DNA of 64,000 nt from Phaeobacter sp. G2. Lineage in GTDB: Bacteria; Pseudomonadota; Alphaproteobacteria; Rhodobacterales; Rhodobacteraceae. The translations under genes were made by a program, and so were the position numbers. Location of the stretch: contig CP104100.1 of the NCBI GenBank assembly GCA_025163595.1, positions 1,116,001 through 1,180,000 on the forward strand, given 5' to 3'. Positions 17,193-26,010 of the stretch are shown piece by piece. A model generated the notes under the pieces. The model ran no database searches, was not told the DNA's origin, and saw nothing but the letters and a program-made list of their open reading frames with translations. The stretch's first letter is position 1; the number at the start of each line of letters is the position of its first letter.

Positions 17193-17319
17193 AACCGAGG
17201 CAAGCCCGGCTCTGTTCATTGACTCATGCTGCATCTGCGCAATAGACCGGGCCGACCTGCTGCATAGGGCAGCGGGACAGGATTTAGGCGGCCACAGGGG
17301 CCGCTGATGGAGAACAGCA

Positions 17320-18969
17320 ATGTCTGATTTGCGCGACACCGCTCTCAAGAGCAAGGCCTGGCCGTTTGAAGAAGCCCGCCGGGTGCTCAAACGTTATGCC
17401 AAGGGCGCGCCAGAAAAGGGCTATGTCCTGTTCGAAACCGGCTATGGCCCCTCTGGCCTGCCGCATATCGGCACCTTTGGCGAGGTGGCCCGGACCACCA
17501 TGATCAAAAACGCCTTTGAGGTGATCAGCGATATTCCAACCAAGCTCATCTGTTTTTCCGATGATCTGGACGGGATGCGCAAGGTGCCGGGCAATGTGCC
17601 CGATGCCGACAGCCTGACGCCACATCTGCAAAAACCGCTGACATCGGTGCCGGATCCCTTTGGCACCCATGAGAGCTTTGGCCATCACAACAATGCCATG
17701 CTGCGCCGGTTCCTGGATACCTTTGGCTTTGAGTATGAGTTCTACTCGGCCACCGAATTTTATGGCTCGGGCCAGTTTGACGAGGTGCTGAAACGCGCCG
17801 TTGAAAAATATGATGAGATCATGGAGGTGATGCTGGCCTCGTTGCGCGAAGAGCGGCGCCAGACCTATTCGATCTTTTTGCCGTTTCACCCGGAAACCGG
17901 ACGGGTGCTCTATGTGCCGATGAAAAAGGTCTGCGCCGAGACCCACACCATCACCTTTGACGATGAAGACGGCAAGGAATGGACCGTGCCGGTTACTGGT
18001 GGCAATGTGAAGCTGCAGTGGAAACCGGACTTTGGCGCGCGCTGGGCGGCGCTTGGGGTTGATTTTGAGATGTACGGCAAGGATCACAGCACCAATACGC
18101 CGATCTATGACAAAATCTGCCGCATCCTGGGGCACCGGGCGCCGGACCATTTCACCTATGAATTGTTCCTGGATGCCAATGGGCAGAAGATCTCCAAAAC
18201 CTCTGGCAACGGTATCTCGATTGACGAGTGGCTGACCTATGCCAGCGCCGAGAGCCTGTCCTATTTCATGTACCTCAAGCCCAAGACCGCCAAGCGGATG
18301 CATTTTGACGTGATCCCCAAGGCAGTTGATGAATATCATCAGCAGTTGCGGGCCTATGCGACCCAGGACACCAAGGCCCGGCTCAACAACCCGGTCTGGC
18401 ATATCCACGCCGGCGATGTGCCGGAATCGGATATGGTGGTGCCGTTTTCGATGTTGCTGAACCTGGCCTCAGCCTCCAGTGCTGAGGACAAGGAAACCAT
18501 GTGGGGCTTTATCAATAAATATGCCCCGGATGCGACGCCGCAGAGCAATCCAACGATGGATCAGGCGGCGGGTTTTGCGGTGGCCTATTTCAACGATTAC
18601 GTCAAACCAACCAAGGTGTTCCGCGCCCCCAGTGATCAGGAACGTGTAGCGCTGCAGGATCTGGCGGAAGCATTGAAATCGGCAGAGGCGGCGCTGGCGG
18701 CGATTGCCAAGAAGAACGACATTCTGGGCAAGGATGAGCCCCTGCCAGAGGCCGATTTTGCCGATGAGGAATTCCTGCAATCGGTGGTCTTTGCCATTGG
18801 TAAAATCCACGGGTTTGAGCCGCTGCGCGATTGGTTTACCGCCATTTACGAGGTGTTGCTGGGCGCCAGCCAGGGACCGCGCTTTGGTGGCTTTATCGCG
18901 CTGTATGGCGTCGATGAGACCATTGCGCTGATTGACCGTGCTCTGATGGACCGGGCCCTGGCGGATTGA
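17320..18969 (+). CDS. lysK: Lysyl-tRNA synthetase, class I
   Basis: 549 residues, the length of alphaproteobacterial class I LysRS, which replaces the class II enzyme in this group. The HIGH-type motif is L-P-H-I-G-T-F-G-E near residue 50 and the KMSKS-type motif is [10 protein letters not shown] near residue 290. [10 protein letters not shown] and [10 protein letters not shown] are class I LysRS landmarks. It charges tRNA-Lys in the cytoplasm. GGAG lies seven bases before the ATG, and a small gcggcc/ggccgc hairpin (17288-17304) sits just upstream of it in the leader. A strong terminator follows. Confidence 0.96.
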   Translation: MSDLRDTALKSKAWPFEEARRVLKRYAKGAPEKGYVLFETGYGPSGLPHIGTFGEVARTTMIKNAFEVISDIPTKLICFSDDLDGMRKVPGNVPDADSLTPHLQKPLTSVPDPFGTHESFGHHNNAMLRRFLDTFGFEYEFYSATEFYGSGQFDEVLKRAVEKYDEIMEVMLASLREERRQTYSIFLPFHPETGRVLYVPMKKVCAETHTITFDDEDGKEWTVPVTGGNVKLQWKPDFGARWAALGVDFEMYGKDHSTNTPIYDKICRILGHRAPDHFTYELFLDANGQKISKTSGNGISIDEWLTYASAESLSYFMYLKPKTAKRMHFDVIPKAVDEYHQQLRAYATQDTKARLNNPVWHIHAGDVPESDMVVPFSMLLNLASASSAEDKETMWGFINKYAPDATPQSNPTMDQAAGFAVAYFNDYVKPTKVFRAPSDQERVALQDLAEALKSAEAALAAIAKKNDILGKDEPLPEADFADEEFLQSVVFAIGKIHGFEPLRDWFTAIYEVLLGASQGPRFGGFIALYGVDETIALIDRALMDRALAD

Positions 18970-19011
18970 GATCACGCCCTTTTGGTGTGACGCCTCGCTT
19001 TGAAGAATTGG

Positions 19012-19038
19012 GAGCGCCCTTTGGGCGCTCTCTTTTTT
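19012..19038 (+). terminator. Rho-independent terminator after lysK
   Basis: Perfect 8-bp stem gagcgccc/gggcgctc with a 3-nt loop, followed by tctttttt. Textbook intrinsic terminator about 40 bp after the lysK stop. Confidence 0.92.
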
Positions 19039-19378
19039 GTTTTGAAGGGGTGTTTTCGGCTCAGGATCCCACCCAAGCAAAGCTTTGAAGATCTGCCCCT
19101 CACCTGATCTGAGGTCCTGGCAGGGGGCGGCGGCTGCATCCCAAACAAAATAGCCGCATCCCCGCCTGAAGAGGCGGGGCCCCTCGGCGATTTGGTCTGG
19201 GGCAGCCACCTTTCCCTGCCGGGCGGCCCTCAGGCGAGGGACAGGCTCCAAAGCAAAGTCCGGGTGCAGGGGATCAGGGGGGTGCAGGGGTGGCGCGCGC
19301 CGTGATCGGGCGGTTTTAAACCGGGATCTCTAGCTTTTGTCAGCGATATGCATGCGCGCTCTTGGAAAGGGTTTTGGG
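19039..19378. other. Intergenic region before the beta-helix gene
   Basis: No supported gene, tRNA or clear promoter seen. Only short G-rich direct repeats (ggggtgcagggg-like) occur near 19260-19290. Any promoter of the beta-helix gene should be here. Confidence 0.5.
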
Positions 19379-21664
19379 ATGAACAAGGTGATTACTGCGG
19401 GTCTTGAGCTGATGCCGCCAGAGTTTGAAGCGGGGTTGGATGTCTGGTCGAGCGGTGAGGGCACGCCGGGCTCTGACACATATGACGGGGTTCCCAATGC
19501 GGCGATTGTGGTGGCGGATGCGGATTTTGCCGGCTGTCTAGAGTTGCAGAAACTGGCGAGCACGCAGAAACTGCGCTACATGGGGAAAACGCCGCTTTTG
19601 CCCGGTTGCTATTTGCAGGTGAAGGCCCGGATCAAGGCGGTGAGCGGCGCCCTGCCAACGGTGCGGATTGCCGCCTGGGCCGGGGATAGCAGCGATAGCC
19701 ACGTTGCAGGGGTGATTGAGGTGGGCAGCAGCACCACGCTTACCGCCTATGGCACGGTGGTGGAGGTGAGCGCCATCATCGGCACCGGCAGCCGCGCGGG
19801 CGTTGATATGCCCTGGGGGCTGGCGGCCACCTATGGTCACTTTGGACTGGATCTGATTGGCCCCAATGGTGGCGTGGTCCGCATCGACGATATCGAGATC
19901 ACCGATCTGACCAGCGCCTTCCTGCGCGATATGGTGAGCGTGGTGGATGTCACGGATTTTGGCGCCATCGGGGACGATGTGACGGATAACACCGCAGCCT
20001 TTGAGGCCGCGGATGCGGCGGCGGCGGGTCGGCAGATCCTGGTGCCTGCCGGCCAGTACTTTTTGGCGCAGACCGTCTCGTTAAATAGTCCGGTGTTTTT
20101 TGAAGGCAGCCTGCGGATGCCGGTGGATAAGATGCTGCTGCTGCGCAAGAGTTTTGACTTTCCCTCCTATGCGGCGGCTTTTGGCAATGAGGAAGAGGGG
20201 TTCAAAAAGGCCTTTCAAGCTTTGCTGAATTCTGCGGATCATGAATCGCTGGATCTGGCCGGGCGGATGGTGACGGTGACGGCGCCGATTGATATGCAGG
20301 CGGCGGTGCCCAATCGCAGCTCCTATTCGACGCGGCGGGTGATCCGTAACGGCCAGCTGGCGGCCTCGGGTGGGGCGGCCTGGGATACTGAGACCTGGAA
20401 TGAGCAGGCCACCTATGATCCCAATGACCCGCGCAAGCTAAAAAATGTCAACAATATCGCCAATATCCCGGTGGGGGCGCTGGTGGAGGGCGCTGGTGTC
20501 GGCCGCGAGATCTACGTGCGCAGCAAAAATACCGGCGCTGGTGAGATCACCCTGAATGCGCCGCTTTATGATGCGGCGGGCACCCAGGTGTTCACCTTCA
20601 AGGATTTCAAGTACATGCTCGATTTCAGCGGCTTTAGCGCCCTGAGCAAATTTGGCATGACTGAGGTGGAAATCCAGTGCAACTCCCACTGCAGCGCGCT
20701 GCGCCTGCCCTCGGCTGGGACGGTGTTCAGCCTGGACCATTGCTTTATTTCGCGGCCCAAGGATCGCGGCATTACCTCGATCGGGTCGGGGTGTCAGGGC
20801 ATTTTGGTGGACAATTGCCAGTTTCTGTCGGCGGAAGAGGCCGCAACTGTACCAAACCGCAGCAGTGTTGGGATCAACGTCAATGCCAATGACGCCAAGC
20901 TGCGCAACAATCGGGTGACCAAGTTTCGCCATTTTGCGCTGCTCGCGGGGGCCAATAACACCATCACCGGAAATCACTTCTTTCAGGGGGACAGTATCGC
21001 GGGGGGCGTGCGCACGGCGGGGCTGATTATGGCCTCGACCTATTGTGCCAGCACCATTTCGGACAATTACGTCGACAACTGCTTTATTGAATGGACCAAC
21101 GAGCAGGATCCAACCCCGAATTTCACGGGTGGGTTTTCGTTCAGTGCGCTGTCGATCACCGACAATGTGTTCCTGTCCAGCGATGTGGCGCCCTGGTTCA
21201 GCTATGTGGTGATCAAACCCTATGGCACCGGGCATTTCCTGAATGGGGTGAGCATCTCTGGCAATAAGTTCCGGTCGATCAATGGCAATATTGACCGGGC
21301 TGACCGGGTGGATACCAGCTTTTCCGATCTTGATTTCAGTCGTAGCAAATCGGTGTTTTTTGAAGGCAATACCTTCCACGGGATCTCCACTGCGGTGGCC
21401 AGCCCGCTGCGGATCCGCCATGAGCAAGCCACGGTTGCCAGCACTTGGACAGTTTCGACCGCCGGGGCCATGCCGTTCCAGGGGCGTGCGCGGGCGGTGG
21501 ATGCGGTGGTGGCCATTGGGCCCATGCGCAATTCCAGCGGCACTTATCAATACCCACGCCCCTGGGTGCAGCTGGAACAGGGCAGCAACCGGGACGAGGT
21601 CAAGTTGAACTGGGGCGAATCCCTGCGTGGTGAGGTGCAGGTGGTGGTGCGGGTCGATAAGTAG
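19379..21664 (+). CDS. Large right-handed beta-helix protein (pectate-lyase-superfamily type)
   Basis: 761 residues from the ATG at 19379, which has AAGG upstream; the frame opens 14 codons earlier without a ribosome site. Residues about 1-180 look like a beta-sandwich carbohydrate-binding-type region. Near residue 190 comes V-T-D-F-G-A-I-G-D-D-V-T-D-N-T-A-A-F, the start signature of the pectate-lyase-superfamily beta-helix, and repeated N/G-rich rungs continue to about 690. No signal peptide. Such folds occur in polysaccharide lyases, phage tail spikes and surface adhesins; no catalytic set is recognisable. The gene is alone, not next to phage or polysaccharide genes, so its role is open. 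Confidence 0.75.
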   Translation: MNKVITAGLELMPPEFEAGLDVWSSGEGTPGSDTYDGVPNAAIVVADADFAGCLELQKLASTQKLRYMGKTPLLPGCYLQVKARIKAVSGALPTVRIAAWAGDSSDSHVAGVIEVGSSTTLTAYGTVVEVSAIIGTGSRAGVDMPWGLAATYGHFGLDLIGPNGGVVRIDDIEITDLTSAFLRDMVSVVDVTDFGAIGDDVTDNTAAFEAADAAAAGRQILVPAGQYFLAQTVSLNSPVFFEGSLRMPVDKMLLLRKSFDFPSYAAAFGNEEEGFKKAFQALLNSADHESLDLAGRMVTVTAPIDMQAAVPNRSSYSTRRVIRNGQLAASGGAAWDTETWNEQATYDPNDPRKLKNVNNIANIPVGALVEGAGVGREIYVRSKNTGAGEITLNAPLYDAAGTQVFTFKDFKYMLDFSGFSALSKFGMTEVEIQCNSHCSALRLPSAGTVFSLDHCFISRPKDRGITSIGSGCQGILVDNCQFLSAEEAATVPNRSSVGINVNANDAKLRNNRVTKFRHFALLAGANNTITGNHFFQGDSIAGGVRTAGLIMASTYCASTISDNYVDNCFIEWTNEQDPTPNFTGGFSFSALSITDNVFLSSDVAPWFSYVVIKPYGTGHFLNGVSISGNKFRSINGNIDRADRVDTSFSDLDFSRSKSVFFEGNTFHGISTAVASPLRIRHEQATVASTWTVSTAGAMPFQGRARAVDAVVAIGPMRNSSGTYQYPRPWVQLEQGSNRDEVKLNWGESLRGEVQVVVRVDK

Positions 21665-21672
21665 GCCAGAGC

Positions 21673-22188
21673 CTAGCTGGGAGGGGACAGGTCGTCTGGC
21701 GTAAGGGTGAAAGCCTTACCAAAACCGCCGTTCAGATTGCCCAGCCGCACAGAAAAACGGACAAAAGAGAAATCCGTAAAGCCGATGTAGAGTTTGGATT
21801 TTGGATGGCTGCGCAGGTAATGCGTGGCCATTTCCTGATGTTCCGGGCTTTGGTTGCTGACAAACTGCGCCGTGCCAACCAGACTAAGCCGGGGATGGGT
21901 GAGCGGGTCTCCCTTTGGGCCGGGCTCTCCGACCAGCAGTGAACAGGCGGGGTTGGCTGCCAGGTTCTGGCTGTGTTGGGCGAGGCTGGACATCAGGCTG
22001 ATTGGTTGGCCTGCAGCGCACAGGCCAAAGGCAACCCGTGTTACCAGCGGGCTGCCGCTGCTATCCAGCGTGGCCAGAGCGGCAAAGCGGGCCTGGCTCA
22101 TCAGGCTTTGCGCCAGGGCGCGGGCCTCATCGTCGGTCAGGCGGATCGGGTTTGTGTTCGGGGTGGCCTGTGGGGGGATCGATGTCAT
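21673..22188 (-). CDS. HugZ-like pyridoxamine-5'-phosphate-oxidase-fold protein
   Basis: 171 residues, FMN-binding split barrel. A-L-A-Q-S-L-M-S-Q-A-R-F-A-A-L-A-T-L-D-S-S-G-S-P-L-V-T-R-V and the H-S-Q-N-L-A-A-N-P-A-C-S-L-L-V-G-E segment are characteristic of the HugZ/Pdx-type group. The longer HugZ proteins degrade heme; this short one lacks the C-terminal heme-iron domain, so heme oxygenase activity is doubtful and a flavin reductase or redox role is equally possible. Ends nine bases from the convergent beta-helix gene. Confidence 0.85.
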   Translation of the reverse strand: MTSIPPQATPNTNPIRLTDDEARALAQSLMSQARFAALATLDSSGSPLVTRVAFGLCAAGQPISLMSSLAQHSQNLAANPACSLLVGEPGPKGDPLTHPRLSLVGTAQFVSNQSPEHQEMATHYLRSHPKSKLYIGFTDFSFVRFSVRLGNLNGGFGKAFTLTPDDLSPPS

Positions 22189-22269
22189 GGCACCAGTCTT
22201 TGGGCTGAGGAACTTGCGTCAGGAATTTTGGGATCGGGGGAGCGGGGCCAAATCTGGCGAGGGCCTGGG

Positions 22270-22971
22270 TCAGAAGCGCTGCCACAGGGCTATCTTGAGG
22301 CCCAGACTCTGCGTGTTTGCGCGCCGATATTCAAGCCCGATGGTCAGCTCGCTGGTTTCGAATATGGGTTTCTTGGCAAAGGACAGGCCAGCAAGCTTGA
22401 TGCGCAGGCCAGGCGTGATGGCGTAGGCAAAATCGGTCCCCTGGCCAAAGCTGGTTTCAATCTGCAAAAGCGGTGAGAGAGCGCGGTTGGTATCTATGCC
22501 AAAACTGGCGTCCAGTTTCCCCAGGGGGTGGGCCGCGTCGCCGCGCTGTTCAACACTCAGATCTAGGGAACCCCAGAGCGTCCCGATCCGGGTGGGCTTG
22601 CTGCGTCCGGCAGACAGGGTGAGCCGGTACATCGGGTGCCATTGCAGGTTGGTGTGATTGCCACCAAGTGCGAATTCGGCGGCGATTTGGGTTTTGTCCG
22701 CCCCCTGGCGCAGTGGCAGGCGGGCAAAGATCAGGACATGACCGGATTGGCTGTCCTGTTGGTTCAGATCAATGCCCAGATCAAATCGCGCGGAGAGGCC
22801 AAAATCACGGTAATAGCCAAACTCGCTTACCAACCCCTGGTCAGATCTGCGCTGGGTAAAGCTGGTCGCGGCAAAGCCGGTATCCACAGGGCGCTTCCAG
22901 GCTCCGGCACTGGCAGCCAGAGGCAGGATTGTGGCCCAAAGCGCCAGAAGCAGATGTGCAGGGCGGAGCAT
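22270..22971 (-). CDS. Exported beta-barrel-like protein, unknown function
   Basis: About 233 residues from the ATG at 22971. Residues 1-23 form a signal peptide ending L-A-A-S-A-G-A. The mature part is made of alternating amphipathic strands (for example Y-Y-R-D-F-G-L-S-A-R-F-D-L-G-I-D-L and T-S-E-L-T-I-G-L-E-Y-R-R) and the last residues are L-G-L-K-I-A-L-W-Q-R-F, with the terminal Phe typical of outer-membrane barrels. No named family recognised. A longer start at 23022 would add 17 residues that do not look like a signal. Confidence 0.6.
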   Translation of the reverse strand: MLRPAHLLLALWATILPLAASAGAWKRPVDTGFAATSFTQRRSDQGLVSEFGYYRDFGLSARFDLGIDLNQQDSQSGHVLIFARLPLRQGADKTQIAAEFALGGNHTNLQWHPMYRLTLSAGRSKPTRIGTLWGSLDLSVEQRGDAAHPLGKLDASFGIDTNRALSPLLQIETSFGQGTDFAYAITPGLRIKLAGLSFAKKPIFETSELTIGLEYRRANTQSLGLKIALWQRF

Positions 22972-23117
22972 GGCCTTATCGGAGAGTTGTCGGTAGCATG
23001 ATCCTGTTATACGTGTGATCATCCCACGCTGACAATCGCCTGCTGAAAAACGAGTCCGTTTCTCAGCGTAATCATCGTAGGCTTGTCACAGGTAGCGAAA
23101 CAACCAGGGAGAAGCCA

Positions 23118-23444
23118 ATGCCTAAAATTACCGATGGTGCGGAGATCCAAACGGTTATCACGACCTTTGAAATGACGCCGGGAACCTGCCAGGATCTCTT
23201 GGATGCGCTCACGGATGCCTATGGCGCGTTCATATCGAAACAGCCCGGATTTATTGCTGCGGGGCTGCATGTGAATGATGCCCAAACGCGGATTGCAAAC
23301 TATTCACAATGGCGCAGCCGCGAGGATTTCATGGCGATGCTACGCTCCTCAGAGATGCGCGAGCGCAACCGGAAAATCAATGAATTGTGCCGCAGTTTCG
23401 AGCCTGTCATGTATGAGGTCGCAGCGACATTTGAGGCGGTTTGA
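23118..23444 (+). CDS. Antibiotic biosynthesis monooxygenase (ABM) domain protein
   Basis: 108 residues, one dimeric alpha/beta-barrel ABM domain. The pattern is F-I-S-K-Q-P-G-F-I-A-A-G-L-H-V-N-D ... I-A-N-Y-S-Q-W-R-S-R-E-D-F, as in YgiN- and heme-degrader-like proteins. Stand-alone members act as quinol or small-aromatic oxygenases or have no known activity. A GGGAG ribosome site lies six bases before the ATG. Same strand as the usp gene about 110 bp downstream, with a likely separate promoter between them. Confidence 0.85.
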   Translation: MPKITDGAEIQTVITTFEMTPGTCQDLLDALTDAYGAFISKQPGFIAAGLHVNDAQTRIANYSQWRSREDFMAMLRSSEMRERNRKINELCRSFEPVMYEVAATFEAV

Positions 23445-23481
23445 CCTCAAGGTCGGGACACATTCACAAAAGGCAAAACCC

Positions 23482-23495
23482 CTGATTTGGATCAA
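23482..23495 (+). promoter_or_regulatory. FNR/FnrL-type box upstream of usp
   Basis: ctgat-ttgg-atcaa matches the FNR consensus TTGAT-N4-ATCAA in nine of ten specified bases. It is centred about 67 bp before the usp start. Universal-stress genes are common FNR/FnrL targets, so oxygen-limitation control is plausible. Confidence 0.65.
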
Positions 23496-23555
23496 GGTCC
23501 ATAGGATGATCCGGGGTCATGCTTTGATTTAGGCGAGTAGCCAAGGAGGCTTTTC

Positions 23556-23966
23556 ATGTATCATAATATTCTCGTACCAATTTCGTTTGACCCAGACCGG
23601 GATGTCTCAGCATCGCTTAAGCTGGCGCAGATCTTGGCCACACCAGAGGCTAAGATCACGCTGTTGCATGTGGTCGAACAGGTTCCGGCCTATGCGATTT
23701 CCTATATGTCCGCTGACTATATGGCAGAAACCCGCAAGGCGCTGGAGGCCGAGCTGGCTGCTCTCGCCAAAACCCTGCCAAACGCTGCCAGCAGCCTGGT
23801 CATAGAAGGCCACTCAGGGCGTTCCATTCTTGACTGGGCAGAGACAAACAAACCCGATCTGGTGATTATCTCATCTCACCGTCCAGGCATGCAGGATTTG
23901 CTGCTGGGCTCCACTGCCAGCCAGGTGGTGCGCCATGCAGCCTGTGCGGTGCATGTGGTCCGGTAA
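23556..23966 (+). CDS. Universal stress protein, UspA family
   Basis: 136 residues, one Usp domain. It begins M-Y-H-N-I-L-V-P-I-S-F-D and ends with the nucleotide-binding pattern S-S-H-R-P-G-M-Q-D-L-L-L-G-S-T-A-S-Q-V-V-R-H-A followed by the strand C-A-V-H-V-V-R. The G-x2-D-x3-G-S-T loop is that of ATP-binding Usp proteins. Cytoplasmic; it protects during starvation or low oxygen in relatives. AAGGAGG lies six bases before the ATG, a very strong ribosome site. An FNR-type box upstream suggests anaerobic induction. Confidence 0.93.
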   Translation: MYHNILVPISFDPDRDVSASLKLAQILATPEAKITLLHVVEQVPAYAISYMSADYMAETRKALEAELAALAKTLPNAASSLVIEGHSGRSILDWAETNKPDLVIISSHRPGMQDLLLGSTASQVVRHAACAVHVVR

Positions 23967-24057
23967 CGCTATTGGCCTTTTCCTGGGCCTGTGGCGCTGC
24001 ACAGGCTGCATGGCGCAGGTTTGACGCCATCGTTTTAGCACAGGCTGCAAGGTAAGG

Positions 24058-24087
24058 GCGGCGGCAGAGGTTTTGCTTTGCCGCCGC
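24058..24087. terminator. GC-rich hairpin between usp and the secreted-protein gene
   Basis: Nine-base perfect arms gcggcggca and tgccgccgc with a 12-nt loop, between two convergent genes. No strong T-run directly after it. Probable bidirectional terminator. Confidence 0.55.
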
Positions 24088-24148
24088 GCCTGTCAGGTCA
24101 TTGCGCGCTGGGATGTCTCAGGCGGCAAGGCCGCAGGTAGGCAGCGCG

Positions 24149-24751
24149 TCAGCCGTGGCGCAGAAAGCCTGAGACCAAGGTCTGAGCCAAACGGATCATG
24201 CCGCCCGGCAACAGGGCAGAGCGCAACAGAACCTTGTTGGAATTTATCGCTTCTGCGATGCGGGTGTAATGCTCTTGTTTGTTTGTGGGTGACCGCAGCA
24301 AAATGGTTTCGGCCTTTTCCAACGCCTGTATGGTGGCGCGCTTTACCCTTGGGATGGCGGCGGGTTTGACCGGCGTATAGGTTTCAAGAGCACGCCTGCG
24401 TTTGGGCTGCGTGGTGTCGCGGTTCTGTGCAATCACCGCTTCCAGGCTGCGTTCGACCTGTTCCAGCGCTTGCTGGGCTTCGGAATAGGCGTCATTGTTT
24501 CGCAACTGGTTTGCGGCGCGCCGGTAAACCCAGCGATAGCAATCGTAGCGGTAGGCGGCGGGTTGTTTCCTGCAACGTGATGTCCCCCGTGACAGTGTAT
24601 TCACCACAGATTTGGTTGCAGCGTTGCTTAGCCCGTATGAGGCGCTGGTCCCACCCCCACCCCCATCACCGCCAGCAAAAACAGGCGACTGTGCAAGGGA
24701 AAACAGGGCAACCAGGGGGGCTGAGATCGCAATTCGTTTCAAACTACTCAT
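24149..24751 (-). CDS. Exported basic helical protein, unknown function
   Basis: 200 residues from the ATG at 24751, chosen because GAGGAG lies six bases upstream; a TTG five codons earlier would overlap that site. Residues 1-26 are a signal peptide (cleavage near V-F-A-G), followed by a G-rich stretch. The mature protein is basic, mostly helical, with a C-R-K-Q-P ... Y-D-C-Y-R-W pair of cysteines that could form a disulfide, and a K-R-R-R-A-L segment in the middle. No family recognised. Stands alone, convergent with usp. Confidence 0.65.
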   Translation of the reverse strand: MSSLKRIAISAPLVALFSLAQSPVFAGGDGGGGGTSASYGLSNAATKSVVNTLSRGTSRCRKQPAAYRYDCYRWVYRRAANQLRNNDAYSEAQQALEQVERSLEAVIAQNRDTTQPKRRRALETYTPVKPAAIPRVKRATIQALEKAETILLRSPTNKQEHYTRIAEAINSNKVLLRSALLPGGMIRLAQTLVSGFLRHG

Positions 24752-24943
24752 AAAAAAACTCCTCAATATAGGCCGAAATTCTGGCCTCAGAACAGGGAAA
24801 GGGTAGCATGAAAACGAACTGTGGCAAGATGCCCTGAAGCCGGGTGCGGGACCCGCAGATACCCCCCCCGAGCCTGGAGATGTGAAACGATGCCACCGGG
24901 CAGAACTTGTGGTAGAGCAAGGGGGAAGGGCTCAAGGAAAGGC

Positions 24944-25459
24944 ATGTCCAAAATGAACATCGACAAGAAAATCGTGGATGATCTTATTGCCAACGACATT
25001 TCATTTGTCACCACAGTTCCCTGCAAACAGCTGGCCGGGGTGATCGAGGAAGTTGAGACGCGCGACGAGGTTTTTCATATTCCCGCCAACAAAGAGGACG
25101 AGGGCATGGGGCTGTGTGCCGGAGCCTGGATGGGGGGCAAGCGTCCGGCAATCATCATGCAGAACACGGCGATCGGGGTGACCATCAATACGCTGGCGAC
25201 CTTGATCCAATACTACCGGATGCCCCTGCCGATGCTGATCTCCTATCGCGGTGAGCTGCGTGAACCGGTGGCCTGTCAGGTCGAGATGGCGCTGCACACC
25301 AAGGCCCTGTTGGCGCAGTTGAATATTCCGACCTATCATTTCCACAAACAGTCCGACATGGAGGAGTTCGACATGATCCTGAAACACACCTTCATGTGCA
25401 ATAAACCAGTGGCCATCCTAACCGATGCCAATTTCTGGGGAGGCTATGGCGAACAATGA
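24944..25459 (+). CDS. comD: Sulfopyruvate decarboxylase, alpha subunit (ComD-like)
   Basis: 171 residues: the pyrimidine-binding half of a thiamine-diphosphate decarboxylase. P-C-K-Q-L-A-G-V-I-E-E and the catalytic-type glutamate in N-K-E-D-E-G-M-G-L-C-A-G-A match ComD and the N-terminal half of phosphonopyruvate decarboxylase. Q-N-T-A-I-G-V-T-I-N-T-L-A-T-L is the usual interface helix. With the beta subunit it converts 3-sulfopyruvate to sulfoacetaldehyde. The split into two subunits favours sulfopyruvate over phosphonopyruvate as substrate, by analogy. The start at 24944 has AGGAAAGG just upstream; the longer frame is not supported. Confidence 0.8.
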   Translation: MSKMNIDKKIVDDLIANDISFVTTVPCKQLAGVIEEVETRDEVFHIPANKEDEGMGLCAGAWMGGKRPAIIMQNTAIGVTINTLATLIQYYRMPLPMLISYRGELREPVACQVEMALHTKALLAQLNIPTYHFHKQSDMEEFDMILKHTFMCNKPVAILTDANFWGGYGEQ

Positions 25460-26010
25460 TCCGTTCTGAAATCCTTTCCGAGATCGCGCCCTTGCTGCGG
25501 GATCAGCTCGTCGTCTGTAATATCGGCATTCCCAGCCAGGAACTTCACGCCATCGACGATCAACCAAGCAATTTCTATATGCTTGGCACCATGGGGCTGG
25601 CCTCTTCGATTGGCCTGGGGCTAGCGCTGGCGCAGCCCAAACCGGTGGTGGTGATTGATGGCGATGGCTCGGTGCTGACCAACCTGGGCACCCTGCCAAC
25701 AATCGGCAATAACGCGCCGCCCAATTATATTCTGATGATCATCGACAATGGTTCTTATGGCTCGACCGGGGATCAGCCGACCTATACCGGCAAAAAAACC
25801 TGTCTTGCCGGCATGGCACGGGCCGCAGGCTGTGACAGAGTGGTTGAGGTTCAGGACGTCGACACCGGCGCGGCGCTGAAACAGGCGTTAGAGGCCGGTA
25901 AGGCAACGGTTCTGGTGGTCAAATGTGACAGTGGTAATGCCAAGATGCCGGTGATCCCGCTGGACCCTGTAGTGATCCGGGATCGGTTCATGAAGGCAGT
26001 GCAGGCCTAA
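25456..26010 (+). CDS. comE: Sulfopyruvate decarboxylase, beta subunit (ComE-like)
   Basis: 184 residues: the diphosphate-binding half. The ThDP motif is I-D-G-D-G-S-V-L-T-N-L-G-T-L-P-T-I ... I-I-D-N-G, i.e. GDG-x-n-N-N with the metal-binding Asp and Asn. Overlaps the alpha gene by four bases (ATGA), so the two are made together. In roseobacters this enzyme feeds sulfolactate or cysteate carbon through sulfoacetaldehyde; the usual xsc, pta or suy genes are not in this window. The 3' end overlaps the convergent MDR gene by four bases. Confidence 0.82.
   Translation: MIRSEILSEIAPLLRDQLVVCNIGIPSQELHAIDDQPSNFYMLGTMGLASSIGLGLALAQPKPVVVIDGDGSVLTNLGTLPTIGNNAPPNYILMIIDNGSYGSTGDQPTYTGKKTCLAGMARAAGCDRVVEVQDVDTGAALKQALEAGKATVLVVKCDSGNAKMPVIPLDPVVIRDRFMKAVQA

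Noticed and set aside
17284..18408. 374-codon open frame antisense to lysK
   Set aside because: Lies wholly opposite the unmistakable class I LysRS gene; composition is that of a GC-rich shadow frame and no family is visible.
20438..21550. 370-codon frame antisense to the beta-helix gene
   Set aside because: The plus-strand frame has the family signature and ribosome site; the antisense product resembles no protein.
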